From contig CAZPWQ010000056.1 of assembly GCA_964590495.1 (NCBI GenBank), forward strand, positions 1 to 20,760: a stretch of 20,760 nt of DNA, in the 5' to 3' direction. Below the pieces are notes generated by a model, which saw nothing but the letters and a program-made list of their open reading frames with translations, was not told the origin of the DNA and did no database searches. This DNA is from CAZPWQ01 sp964590495. GTDB lineage: Bacteria; Bacteroidota; Rhodothermia; Balneolales; Balneolaceae. The position numbers were made by a program, and so were the translations under genes. How positions within the stretch are numbered: position 1 is the stretch's first letter; the number at the start of each line of letters is the position of its first letter. Shown here in pieces: positions 1 to 6,136 of this stretch.

Positions 1-145
1 GAACTGTCACCCATAATACTATATTGATTTGATTTATACCATTCCCTGTTTAATGCATCAATTATATATAAAAAAGAACCAAATACAAGTCAAGATGATC
101 AATTTGATAATATTTGCATACTATATGTAAACATCCTACAAGGAA

Positions 146-490
146 GTGGTAGGAATAATATATTTTTTACAGCAGAAAACAATTGATCGCAACGGGAATA
201 TCGGTATCGGTTATTCATTCGGAGGGACACCAAATTTTGCAGGTCAGCGATTTGCAGGACGAATGTCTGGTGATCCTAAGGGAAAGCTGACACTTAAGGA
301 AGCTATATTAGTGGAAGGAGAAGATGTACAGACTAATACAATGCGTTGGGAGGTTTACACGCAAACAGCAGTTGACCCCGATGATGATTGTACTATCTGG
401 TATGTAGGCGATTACTATAAAAAAGGTGCTTCCGGTTATTCAACGTGCATAGGTGCATTTCAAATGCCTGGATGTGATGACAGCAGGTAA
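146..490 (+). pseudogene. 3' remnant of a secreted-protein gene
   Basis: An open frame of 114 codons begins at GTG with an in-frame stop only 18 bp upstream. From about residue 9 it reads like the C-terminal end of a large family of secreted bacterial proteins that carry a DxNGNIGxGYS segment followed by a DDCTIWYVGDYYKKG segment and end near IGAFxMPGC. That family memory is not verified here. Such proteins are normally many hundreds of residues long, and nothing in positions 1-145 continues the homology; that stretch is AT-rich and non-coding in appearance. No signal peptide is present, so even if translated the piece would not be exported. I read it as a truncated relic whose conserved C-terminal end survives. 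An independent small protein is possible but less likely. Confidence 0.5.
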
Positions 491-556
491 AGCAGATATG
501 TTTCTTATACTTGATTATGAACTGGCCAAGTAATATTTAATCATTATCCGTAAATA

Positions 557-579
557 TTTCATAAGATTTTCTTATGAAA
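557..579. promoter_or_regulatory. Perfect 9-bp inverted repeat upstream of the hydroxyproline genes
   Basis: TTTCATAAG (557-565) and CTTATGAAA (571-579) are exact reverse complements separated by the 5-bp ATTTT. The site lies 47 bp before the ATG at 627 and 67 bp after the relic frame ends. Symmetry, length and position suit a dimeric repressor or activator operator controlling the downstream catabolic genes. A run of eight T's (585-592) follows, so an AT-rich terminator for the upstream relic is an alternative. The stem has few GC pairs, which makes a strong terminator less likely. No regulator gene is in the window to pair it with. Confidence 0.4.
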
Positions 580-626
580 ATTAATTTTTTTTAAATCACT
601 GATTAATCTTAATAAAGATAACGACT

Positions 627-1547
627 ATGCAAGTTAACTGGGAAGGGATTTATCCCGCTATTACTACAAAATTCAATAAGGATGGTTCTTTGGATTTGGG
701 CACATTCAAAAAAAACCTGTATGCTCAGCTGGATGGTGGAATTCACGGGATTGTTCTTGGTGGATCATTGGGAGAAGCAAGTACTTTGAAAAATGGTGAA
801 AAACTTCAACTGCTGGAAACGACCCTTGATACAGTTGGAGATAAGATACCGGTAATTATAAATATTGCTGAGAAAACAACGCAGGATGCCATACAAACAG
901 CTGAAGATGCCCAGAAGAATGGTGCTTCAGGCTTAATGATGCTTCCTCCCATGCAGTATAAGGCGGATGACCGCGAGACAGTTACGTATTTTAAGGCAGT
1001 TGCAGAATCCACTGATCTGCCTATTATGATTTATAATAATCCAGTGGATTATGGCATTGAAGTTACTATTGAAATGTTTGAGGAGCTGGTCGAATATGAA
1101 AATATCCAGGCCGTAAAAGAATCGACACGCGATTTGACCAACGTGACCCGGATAATCAACGGGTTTGGTGACCGCATTAAAATTTTATGTGGTGTTGATA
1201 CCCTGGCTCTGGAAGCCCTGTTATTGGGAGCTTCGGGATGGGTGGCAGGTTTGGTTTGCGCTTTTCCGCGTGAGACAGTGGCGATTTACCAATTGGCGAA
1301 GGCCGGCCGGATGGAAGAGGCCCGTGAAATTTACCGCTGGTTCATGCCGTTGCTTGAGTTGGATATAAATACAAAGCTGGTTCAAAATATCAAGCTGGCT
1401 GAAGCTGCCAACGGAATTGGAACAGAATATGTAAGAGAACCGCGTCTCCCGCTTATTGGGGAGGAAAGAGAATATGTACAAAATATTATTTCAGAGTCTC
1501 TGGCAAAAAGACCTGAACTGCCGGAAGTATTTGAAACATCAAACTAG
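627..1547 (+). CDS. DapA-family lyase, probable 1-pyrroline-4-hydroxy-2-carboxylate deaminase
   Basis: This 306-residue protein has the size and layout of the dihydrodipicolinate synthase/N-acetylneuraminate lyase TIM-barrel family. The Schiff-base lysine is K164 in AVKEST, the family tyrosine is Y136 in MIYNNP, and GGSLGE at 45-50 occupies the place of the GTTGE loop of true DapA. In hydroxyproline catabolism this fold carries out combined dehydration and deamination of 1-pyrroline-4-hydroxy-2-carboxylate to 2-oxoglutarate semialdehyde, in the cytoplasm. I choose that role because the next gene is a semialdehyde dehydrogenase and the epimerase and FAD enzyme follow. It is the first intact gene of the block and has an inverted repeat 47 bp upstream. 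The start codon has only a weak purine-rich leader (AATAAAGATAACG), normal for Bacteroidota. A different aldolase or lyase of the family cannot be excluded from sequence alone. Confidence 0.8.
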   Translation: MQVNWEGIYPAITTKFNKDGSLDLGTFKKNLYAQLDGGIHGIVLGGSLGEASTLKNGEKLQLLETTLDTVGDKIPVIINIAEKTTQDAIQTAEDAQKNGASGLMMLPPMQYKADDRETVTYFKAVAESTDLPIMIYNNPVDYGIEVTIEMFEELVEYENIQAVKESTRDLTNVTRIINGFGDRIKILCGVDTLALEALLLGASGWVAGLVCAFPRETVAIYQLAKAGRMEEAREIYRWFMPLLELDINTKLVQNIKLAEAANGIGTEYVREPRLPLIGEEREYVQNIISESLAKRPELPEVFETSN

Positions 1548-1562
1548 TTTTTATTGTTATCT

Positions 1563-1587
1563 CCTTTTTATGTAGTTGCATAAAAGG
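1563..1587. terminator. Intergenic hairpin after the DapA-family gene
   Basis: CCTTTTTATG (1563-1572) pairs with CATAAAAGG (1579-1587) with one bulged T, around the 6-base loop TAGTTG. It sits 15 bp after the stop codon of the preceding gene and 50 bp before the next ATG. It could attenuate transcription or stabilise the upstream mRNA. There is no clear T tract after it, so a full terminator is doubtful. Confidence 0.3.
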
Positions 1588-1637
1588 AATAGTTTTGAGA
1601 CTCATTTGAATAGTATAATTACAAATTTTCTTAATTT

Positions 1638-3182
1638 ATGATTGAAGGAATAAATTACATTGGTTTTTCTACCTCAAAAAACGGATCCGGTACGCTTCAG
1701 GCCTATGATCCGGAGGCCAACCGTGCTCTGCCCGAGCAATTCAGTGTAGCCTCCGAAAAAGATATTGAAGAGGCTCTGCAGAAAGCACAACAGGCTTTTT
1801 TGGAGTACCGCAATTTCAGCGGTAAAAAGAAGGCGGCTTTTCTGGATCAAATCGCCGAAGAAATTATGGCCCTGGGCGATGAACTCGTACAACGCGCCTC
1901 GGCCGAGTCGGGTCTGCCCGCCGGAAGAATTGAAGGCGAACGTGGACGGACCACCGGACAACTGCAGATGTTTGCCGAATTATTGCGTAAGGGAAACTGG
2001 GTCGATGCCCGCATCGACCGCGGCGAGCCGGATGTGCGGCGCATGCTGTTTCCGATCGGACCGGTAGCGGTCTTCGGGGCGAGCAATTTTCCGCTGGCGT
2101 TCTCGACGGCCGGTGGCGACACAGCCTCGGCTCTGGCGGCCGGATGCCCGGTAATTGTCAAATCTCATGAGTCTCACCCCGGCACCAACGAGCTGGTGGC
2201 AGGCGCTATTGTTAAAGCGGCCAAAGAAACAGGCATGCCCGACGGGGTATTCAGCAGCCTGAACGGTGGCCATGAAGTCGGAGGTGCCCTCGTTAAACAT
2301 CCTGCGATAAAAGCAGTGAGCTTTACCGGCTCCTTTGGGGGAGGAAAGGCAATTTATGATATAGCTCAGAATCGCGAGGAGCCGATTCCCGTCTATGCCG
2401 AGATGGGCAGCATTAATCCGGTGCTTCTGCTGGAAGAGAAGCTGTCAGATTCGGCAGAGGAAATTGCCGGCGAATACGCCGGCTCGGTCTCGCTGGGCGT
2501 CGGACAGTTTTGCACGAATCCTGGTTTGTTTATTGCCAAAGAGGGAAAGGGCCTTGATCGCTTTAAAAAAACGCTTTCTGAAAAATTAAAAGAAAATCCT
2601 CCGGGCTGTATGCTGAATCCCAAGATTGCCGAGGGATATGTTAAGCAACGGGCAAAAATGTTTGCCCAGGCAGGCATCGAAATGTTGGCTGAGCCGGCTG
2701 AGGAAGATGAGACACGGGGTTCGGCAGCCGTAGCCACTACCAGCGCCGACAACTTTCTCTCCAATGATGTATTACATGAAGAAGTTTTCGGTCCCTATAC
2801 ATTGGTGGTTTCATGCAAAGATGAGCAACAGATACGGGATGTGGTATCTAAACTCGAAGGTCAGCTTACGATCACCTTAATAGGGAACGACGAAGAATTA
2901 GGTAATAATAAGGAGCTGGTTGATACCGCTCGCGAGAAAGCCGGGCGTGTGATCTTCAACGGAGTGCCGACGGGTGTCCGGGTCAGCGATGCGATGCATC
3001 ACGGCGGACCGTTTCCGGCTACCACGAATGCCAAATTTACTTCGGTGGGTACGGCGGCGATAGAGCGGTTTGTGCGTCCGATCGCCTTCCAGGACAGCCC
3101 GCAGGAACTGCTGCCGGACGAGCTGAAAGACAATAACCCGCTGAACATCTATAGACTGGTGAACGGGCAGCTGGCCAAATAA
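1638..3182 (+). CDS. Aldehyde dehydrogenase, probable 2-oxoglutarate semialdehyde dehydrogenase
   Basis: A full-length 514-residue NAD(P)-dependent aldehyde dehydrogenase. The catalytic cysteine is C292 in GQFCTNPG, the general base is E255 in AEMGSINP, the oxyanion asparagine is N150 in GASNFPLAF, the cofactor-contact lysine is K175 in VIVKSHESHP, and EEVFGP is at 381-386. The GQFCTNPG box and a length just over 500 are typical of the 2-oxoglutarate semialdehyde dehydrogenases of hydroxyproline and sugar-acid pathways. It would oxidise the semialdehyde made by the preceding gene product to 2-oxoglutarate, feeding the TCA cycle. The gap to the upstream gene is 90 bp. Base composition is uneven: hand counts give about 68% GC at 2101-2160 but about 42% at 2521-2580, unlike the smoother neighbours. 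The leader before ATG is AT-rich without a clear ribosome-binding site. Confidence 0.85.
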   Translation: MIEGINYIGFSTSKNGSGTLQAYDPEANRALPEQFSVASEKDIEEALQKAQQAFLEYRNFSGKKKAAFLDQIAEEIMALGDELVQRASAESGLPAGRIEGERGRTTGQLQMFAELLRKGNWVDARIDRGEPDVRRMLFPIGPVAVFGASNFPLAFSTAGGDTASALAAGCPVIVKSHESHPGTNELVAGAIVKAAKETGMPDGVFSSLNGGHEVGGALVKHPAIKAVSFTGSFGGGKAIYDIAQNREEPIPVYAEMGSINPVLLLEEKLSDSAEEIAGEYAGSVSLGVGQFCTNPGLFIAKEGKGLDRFKKTLSEKLKENPPGCMLNPKIAEGYVKQRAKMFAQAGIEMLAEPAEEDETRGSAAVATTSADNFLSNDVLHEEVFGPYTLVVSCKDEQQIRDVVSKLEGQLTITLIGNDEELGNNKELVDTAREKAGRVIFNGVPTGVRVSDAMHHGGPFPATTNAKFTSVGTAAIERFVRPIAFQDSPQELLPDELKDNNPLNIYRLVNGQLAK

Positions 3183-3226
3183 GGCGAATATGAGGCAGGG
3201 ATTAAGACAAGCTGCTCGTGTATCTT

Positions 3227-3519
3227 AAAAGCCAACCACCCCCGGCCCCTCCTTCATAAGGAGGGGAGTGATTAGCTGCCATTGCAATATTTTATTGACA
3301 TGAAATTGAAACAGCGTTCGAATGATTAAAGAGCAGTTTACATCATTACCGATTAATATTTCCCTTCCTTCATAAGGAGGGGAGTAATTAGTTGCCATTG
3401 CAATGTTTTTTTGACATGATTAAAAAATAGCATCCGAATGATGAAAGAGCAGTTTGCATCAATTCCAACTAATATTTCCCCTCCTTATCAAGGAGGGGAT
3501 TAAGGGGTGGTTGGCTTTT
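3227..3519. repeat. Composite palindromic repeat element with 16-bp outer inverted repeats
   Basis: The stretch between the dehydrogenase and epimerase genes (3183-3626) has no gene but is highly structured. AAAAGCCAACCACCCC (3227-3242) and GGGGTGGTTGGCTTTT (3504-3519) are perfect 16-bp inverted repeats. Inside are two tandem 116-bp units, 3246-3361 and 3362-3477, which match at 97 of 116 positions by hand count. Each starts with a palindrome of the form CCCCTCCTT-N3-AAGGAGGGG (the second has one change). A third copy of only the palindrome is at 3478-3498. GC-rich palindromes of this kind next to GGGGTGGTT are widespread interspersed repeats in Bacteroidota, as I recall. The two-unit array inside one pair of outer arms suggests internal duplication or nested insertion. 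No transposase is present. Confidence 0.75.
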
Positions 3520-3626
3520 GGCAAACAACTGACACAGCATCGCCGAAATGATTTAAGTTGAGGGGATAAATTCCGTGTTTTTGAGCTTTAGGGGCTAAGA
3601 AAATGATAAATATATAATTCCATTGA

Positions 3627-4628
3627 ATGAGCGTAAAACGTTTTTTTTGTATTGATGCACATACCTGCGGTAACCCCGTTCGATTGGTGGCGGGCGGAGG
3701 GCCGGTTCTGAAAGGTCAAACCATGGCTGAAAAACGCCAGCACTTTCTCGAAGAGTATGACTGGATTCGCAAAGGACTGATGTTCGAGCCCCGCGGACAC
3801 GATATGATGTCAGGCAGTATCCTGTATCCGCCATCCGACCCAAAAAATGATATCGGGATCTTGTTCATCGAAACGAGCGGCTGCCTGCCGATGTGCGGAC
3901 ATGGTACTATAGGAACCGTGACAATTATGATAGAGGAAGGGCTTGTTACCCCCAAAACCCCGGGCGAAGTACGACTGGAAGTACCTGCGGGACTAGTCGT
4001 CGCCCACTATAAAAAGGAGGGTGATAAAGTCACTTCAGTTAAAATTAGAAATATAGCCAGTTTTCTCGCGGCCGAAAACCTGGAGGTTGAATGTCCCGGT
4101 TTAGGTACCCTGTCATTCGACGTCGCATACGGTGGTAATTTTTACGCCATCATCGACCCGCAGGAAAAATTCTCCGGGATGCAGAACTACAAAGCGGATC
4201 AGCTCATCAGCTGGAGCCAGGAGATCCGTAAACGTATTAATGAAAACCGCTCATTCGTTCATCCCGAAGACAGCCGGATAAGTGGGTTGAGCCATGTAAT
4301 GTGGACCGGCGAAACACTTGATTCAAACTCCACTGCCCGTAATGCGGTATTTTACGGCGATAAAGCTATTGATCGTTCGCCATGCGGTACCGGAACATCT
4401 GCCCGGATGGCCCAATGGGCTGCCAAAGGAAAGCTTAAAAAAGGTGATTCTTTTATCCATGAAAGCATCATTGGAAGCAAATTTACAGGACGAATTGAAG
4501 AGGAAACGAAGGTTGGAGATAAACCGGCGATTATACCGAGCATTGAAGGGTGGGCCCGGATTACCGGATATAATAATCTGACGATTGACGATGATGATCC
4601 CTATGCCTACGGTTTCCAGGTGATATAG
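3627..4628 (+). CDS. 4-hydroxyproline 2-epimerase (proline racemase family)
   Basis: A 333-residue cytoplasmic enzyme of the proline racemase fold. Both catalytic cysteines are present: C90 in PMCGHGTIG and C253 in DRSPCGTGTSA. The second cysteine argues against trans-3-hydroxyproline dehydratase, which has threonine there. In this family the two cysteines act as acid and base to invert C2, here converting trans-4-hydroxy-L-proline to cis-4-hydroxy-D-proline, the first step of the aerobic pathway. The neighbours (DapA-like deaminase, semialdehyde dehydrogenase, FAD amine dehydrogenase) support hydroxyproline rather than proline as the substrate. The N-terminus FFCIDAHTCGNPVRLV is the normal family start, which fixes the ATG. 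The gene lies about 107 bp after the repeat element, so its transcription may be separate from the first two genes. The FAD enzyme follows after 68 bp. Confidence 0.88.
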   Translation: MSVKRFFCIDAHTCGNPVRLVAGGGPVLKGQTMAEKRQHFLEEYDWIRKGLMFEPRGHDMMSGSILYPPSDPKNDIGILFIETSGCLPMCGHGTIGTVTIMIEEGLVTPKTPGEVRLEVPAGLVVAHYKKEGDKVTSVKIRNIASFLAAENLEVECPGLGTLSFDVAYGGNFYAIIDPQEKFSGMQNYKADQLISWSQEIRKRINENRSFVHPEDSRISGLSHVMWTGETLDSNSTARNAVFYGDKAIDRSPCGTGTSARMAQWAAKGKLKKGDSFIHESIIGSKFTGRIEEETKVGDKPAIIPSIEGWARITGYNNLTIDDDDPYAYGFQVI

Positions 4629-4629
4629 A

Positions 4630-4661
4630 CAGTGAACAGTGATCAGTGTGTCAGTGAACAG
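4630..4661. repeat. Short CAGTGA direct repeats between epimerase and FAD enzyme
   Basis: CAGTGAACAG occurs at 4630-4639 and again at 4652-4661, with CAGTGATCAGTG overlapping the first copy at 4637-4648. The cluster begins one base after the epimerase stop codon and ends 35 bp before the next ATG. It could be simple slippage-derived sequence or a binding array; nothing distinguishes these. Confidence 0.35.
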
Positions 4662-4696
4662 GGGTAAAAAAAACAAGTACATGATAATTACACCAG

Positions 4697-5956
4697 ATGA
4701 CCCAAAGCAAACACGTCATAGTTGTAGGTGCCGGGATTGCCGGTTTGGGAGCGGCTTATTATTTGAATAAAGCCGGGTTGGATGTCACCGTTCTTGATAA
4801 AGATGACGGTACAGACAATTGTTCCTACGGCAATGCCGGAATGGTGGTCCCAAGCCATATTGTCCCTCTTGCTTCTCCGGGAATTATCAGTAAAGGACTC
4901 AGATGGATGTTAAAGTCTGAAAGTCCCTTTTACATAAGACCGCGGTTGGATCTCGAATTGCTCAAATGGGGCTGGAAGTTCAGGCAGGCATCTACAAAAA
5001 AACATGTGGAAGAATCGGGGCCGGTTTTAAAAGATTTATTGTTGAGAAACCGGCAACTCCTGGTAAATATGGAGCAGGAAGAATCGTTTGAATTCGGGTT
5101 CAAGAAAAACGGCTTGTTCAACCTGTGTAAAACCGAAAAGGGACTCGAAGAAGAAGCAGAAGTAGCCGAAAAGGCAAATAAACTGGGTATTCCCGCTGAA
5201 GTACTTTCCGCAGACGAGGTACGAAATATAGAGCCGAATATCGAAATGGATATTATCGGCGCAACCTACTTTCCCAAAGATGCCCACTTTTATCCCGGCG
5301 CGCTGATGAATCAGCTGAAGGACAGGCTCCAGAAACAGGGAGTGGATTTCAGGTTCGAATCAGAAGTTGCCGATATTGAGCACAAGTCGGGAAAAATAAC
5401 TGGTGTTATTTTAACTGATGATGAAAAAATAGAAGGTACCGAGGTGGTTATCTGTACGGGGGCATGGACACCCTCCCTAACGTCTGCGCTCGATTTACCT
5501 ATGCCGATGCAGGCGGGAAAGGGTTATAGCATTACTCTCCGGGATCCCCACAGTTTGCCCGATACATGTGCTCTCTTGTCAGAAGCCAAAGTATCAATGA
5601 CACCGATGATGGGCCGGCTTCGCTTTGGCGGGACGATGGAAATCGCTGGAACAGACAGATCCGTAAATCCCAAAAAGCTCTCTGCTTTGAAAAAATCGAT
5701 AACCAGGTATTTTCCATCTTATACGCAGGATGATTTAAAGGAACATGACATATGGGTGGGACTTCGCCCCTGTTCTCCCGATGGGCTTCCCTATGTCGGA
5801 CGTTTCATTAATTACGAAAATCTCTATGCCTCTACGGGTCATGCTATGATGGGCATGAGCCTTGGCTTGTCCAGCGGCGAAATTATTGCACAATTAATAG
5901 CAAAAGGGGAAGCCGGATTGTCTCATCCTAAAATTCATCCCGACCGCTATGGATAG
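4697..5956 (+). CDS. DadA-type FAD dehydrogenase, probable cis-4-hydroxy-D-proline dehydrogenase
   Basis: A 419-residue FAD-dependent amine oxidoreductase. The N-terminal Rossmann motif is G11-x-G13-x-x-G16 in VVGAGIAGLGAAYYL, with acidic D34 ending the second strand. A CSYGNAGMVVPSH segment near residues 42-54 corresponds to the SFANAG region of D-amino-acid dehydrogenase DadA. The C-terminal GLRPCSPDGLPYVGR and STGHAMMGMSLGLSSGE segments are the usual FAD-closing region of that family. In the pathway it would oxidise cis-4-hydroxy-D-proline to 1-pyrroline-4-hydroxy-2-carboxylate and pass electrons to the respiratory chain, as in single-subunit HypO-type enzymes; other bacteria use a multi-subunit enzyme instead. 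There is no signal peptide, so it should be cytoplasmic or on the inner face of the membrane. A general D-amino-acid or glycine/sarcosine oxidase is the alternative, but the context favours hydroxyproline. Confidence 0.8.
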   Translation: MTQSKHVIVVGAGIAGLGAAYYLNKAGLDVTVLDKDDGTDNCSYGNAGMVVPSHIVPLASPGIISKGLRWMLKSESPFYIRPRLDLELLKWGWKFRQASTKKHVEESGPVLKDLLLRNRQLLVNMEQEESFEFGFKKNGLFNLCKTEKGLEEEAEVAEKANKLGIPAEVLSADEVRNIEPNIEMDIIGATYFPKDAHFYPGALMNQLKDRLQKQGVDFRFESEVADIEHKSGKITGVILTDDEKIEGTEVVICTGAWTPSLTSALDLPMPMQAGKGYSITLRDPHSLPDTCALLSEAKVSMTPMMGRLRFGGTMEIAGTDRSVNPKKLSALKKSITRYFPSYTQDDLKEHDIWVGLRPCSPDGLPYVGRFINYENLYASTGHAMMGMSLGLSSGEIIAQLIAKGEAGLSHPKIHPDRYG

Positions 5957-6033
5957 TATTGCAGATGTATGTAAATTTCAGTCGATTAATTGCAAAGATA
6001 GTATCAAAATAGGCTATTAAAATTGATTATGCT

Positions 6034-6041
6034 TATATTTG
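6034..6041 (+). promoter_or_regulatory. Possible Bacteroidota -7 promoter element before the peptidase gene
   Basis: TATATTTG matches the Bacteroidota -7 consensus TAnnTTTG and lies 96 bp before the peptidase ATG. No well-spaced TTG -33 element is visible, so this is only a candidate. Confidence 0.25.
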
Positions 6042-6060
6042 ATTAAGCTTGTATTTGCAA

Positions 6061-6080
6061 AGACGCCATTAATCGCGTCT
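6061..6080. repeat. 20-bp near-perfect palindrome upstream of the peptidase gene
   Basis: AGACGC (6061-6066) and GCGTCT (6075-6080) are inverted, and the inner bases continue the symmetry with a single C/C mismatch. It lies 56 bp before the ATG at 6137 and 20 bp after the candidate -7 element. AGACGC...GCGTCT palindromes are common interspersed repeats in several bacterial phyla, so a repeat is as likely as an operator. Confidence 0.4.
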
Positions 6081-6136
6081 CCACTCTGATCTCTCTGAAA
6101 ATTTTTGCCTGAAACAATAAACTAATTTATTTCATT

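Noticed and set aside
627..1547. True dihydrodipicolinate synthase for lysine synthesis
   Set aside because: The fold and Schiff-base lysine match, but the GTTGE loop reads GGSLGE and all pathway neighbours are hydroxyproline-catabolic, not lysine-biosynthetic.
3246..3498. CRISPR-like repeat array
   Set aside because: Only two long (116 bp) imperfect units and a third partial one, contiguous and without unique spacers; no cas genes.
3627..4628. Trans-3-hydroxyproline dehydratase or proline racemase
   Set aside because: Both catalytic cysteines are present, which excludes the Cys/Thr dehydratase pattern, and the adjacent genes make 4-hydroxyproline more likely than proline.
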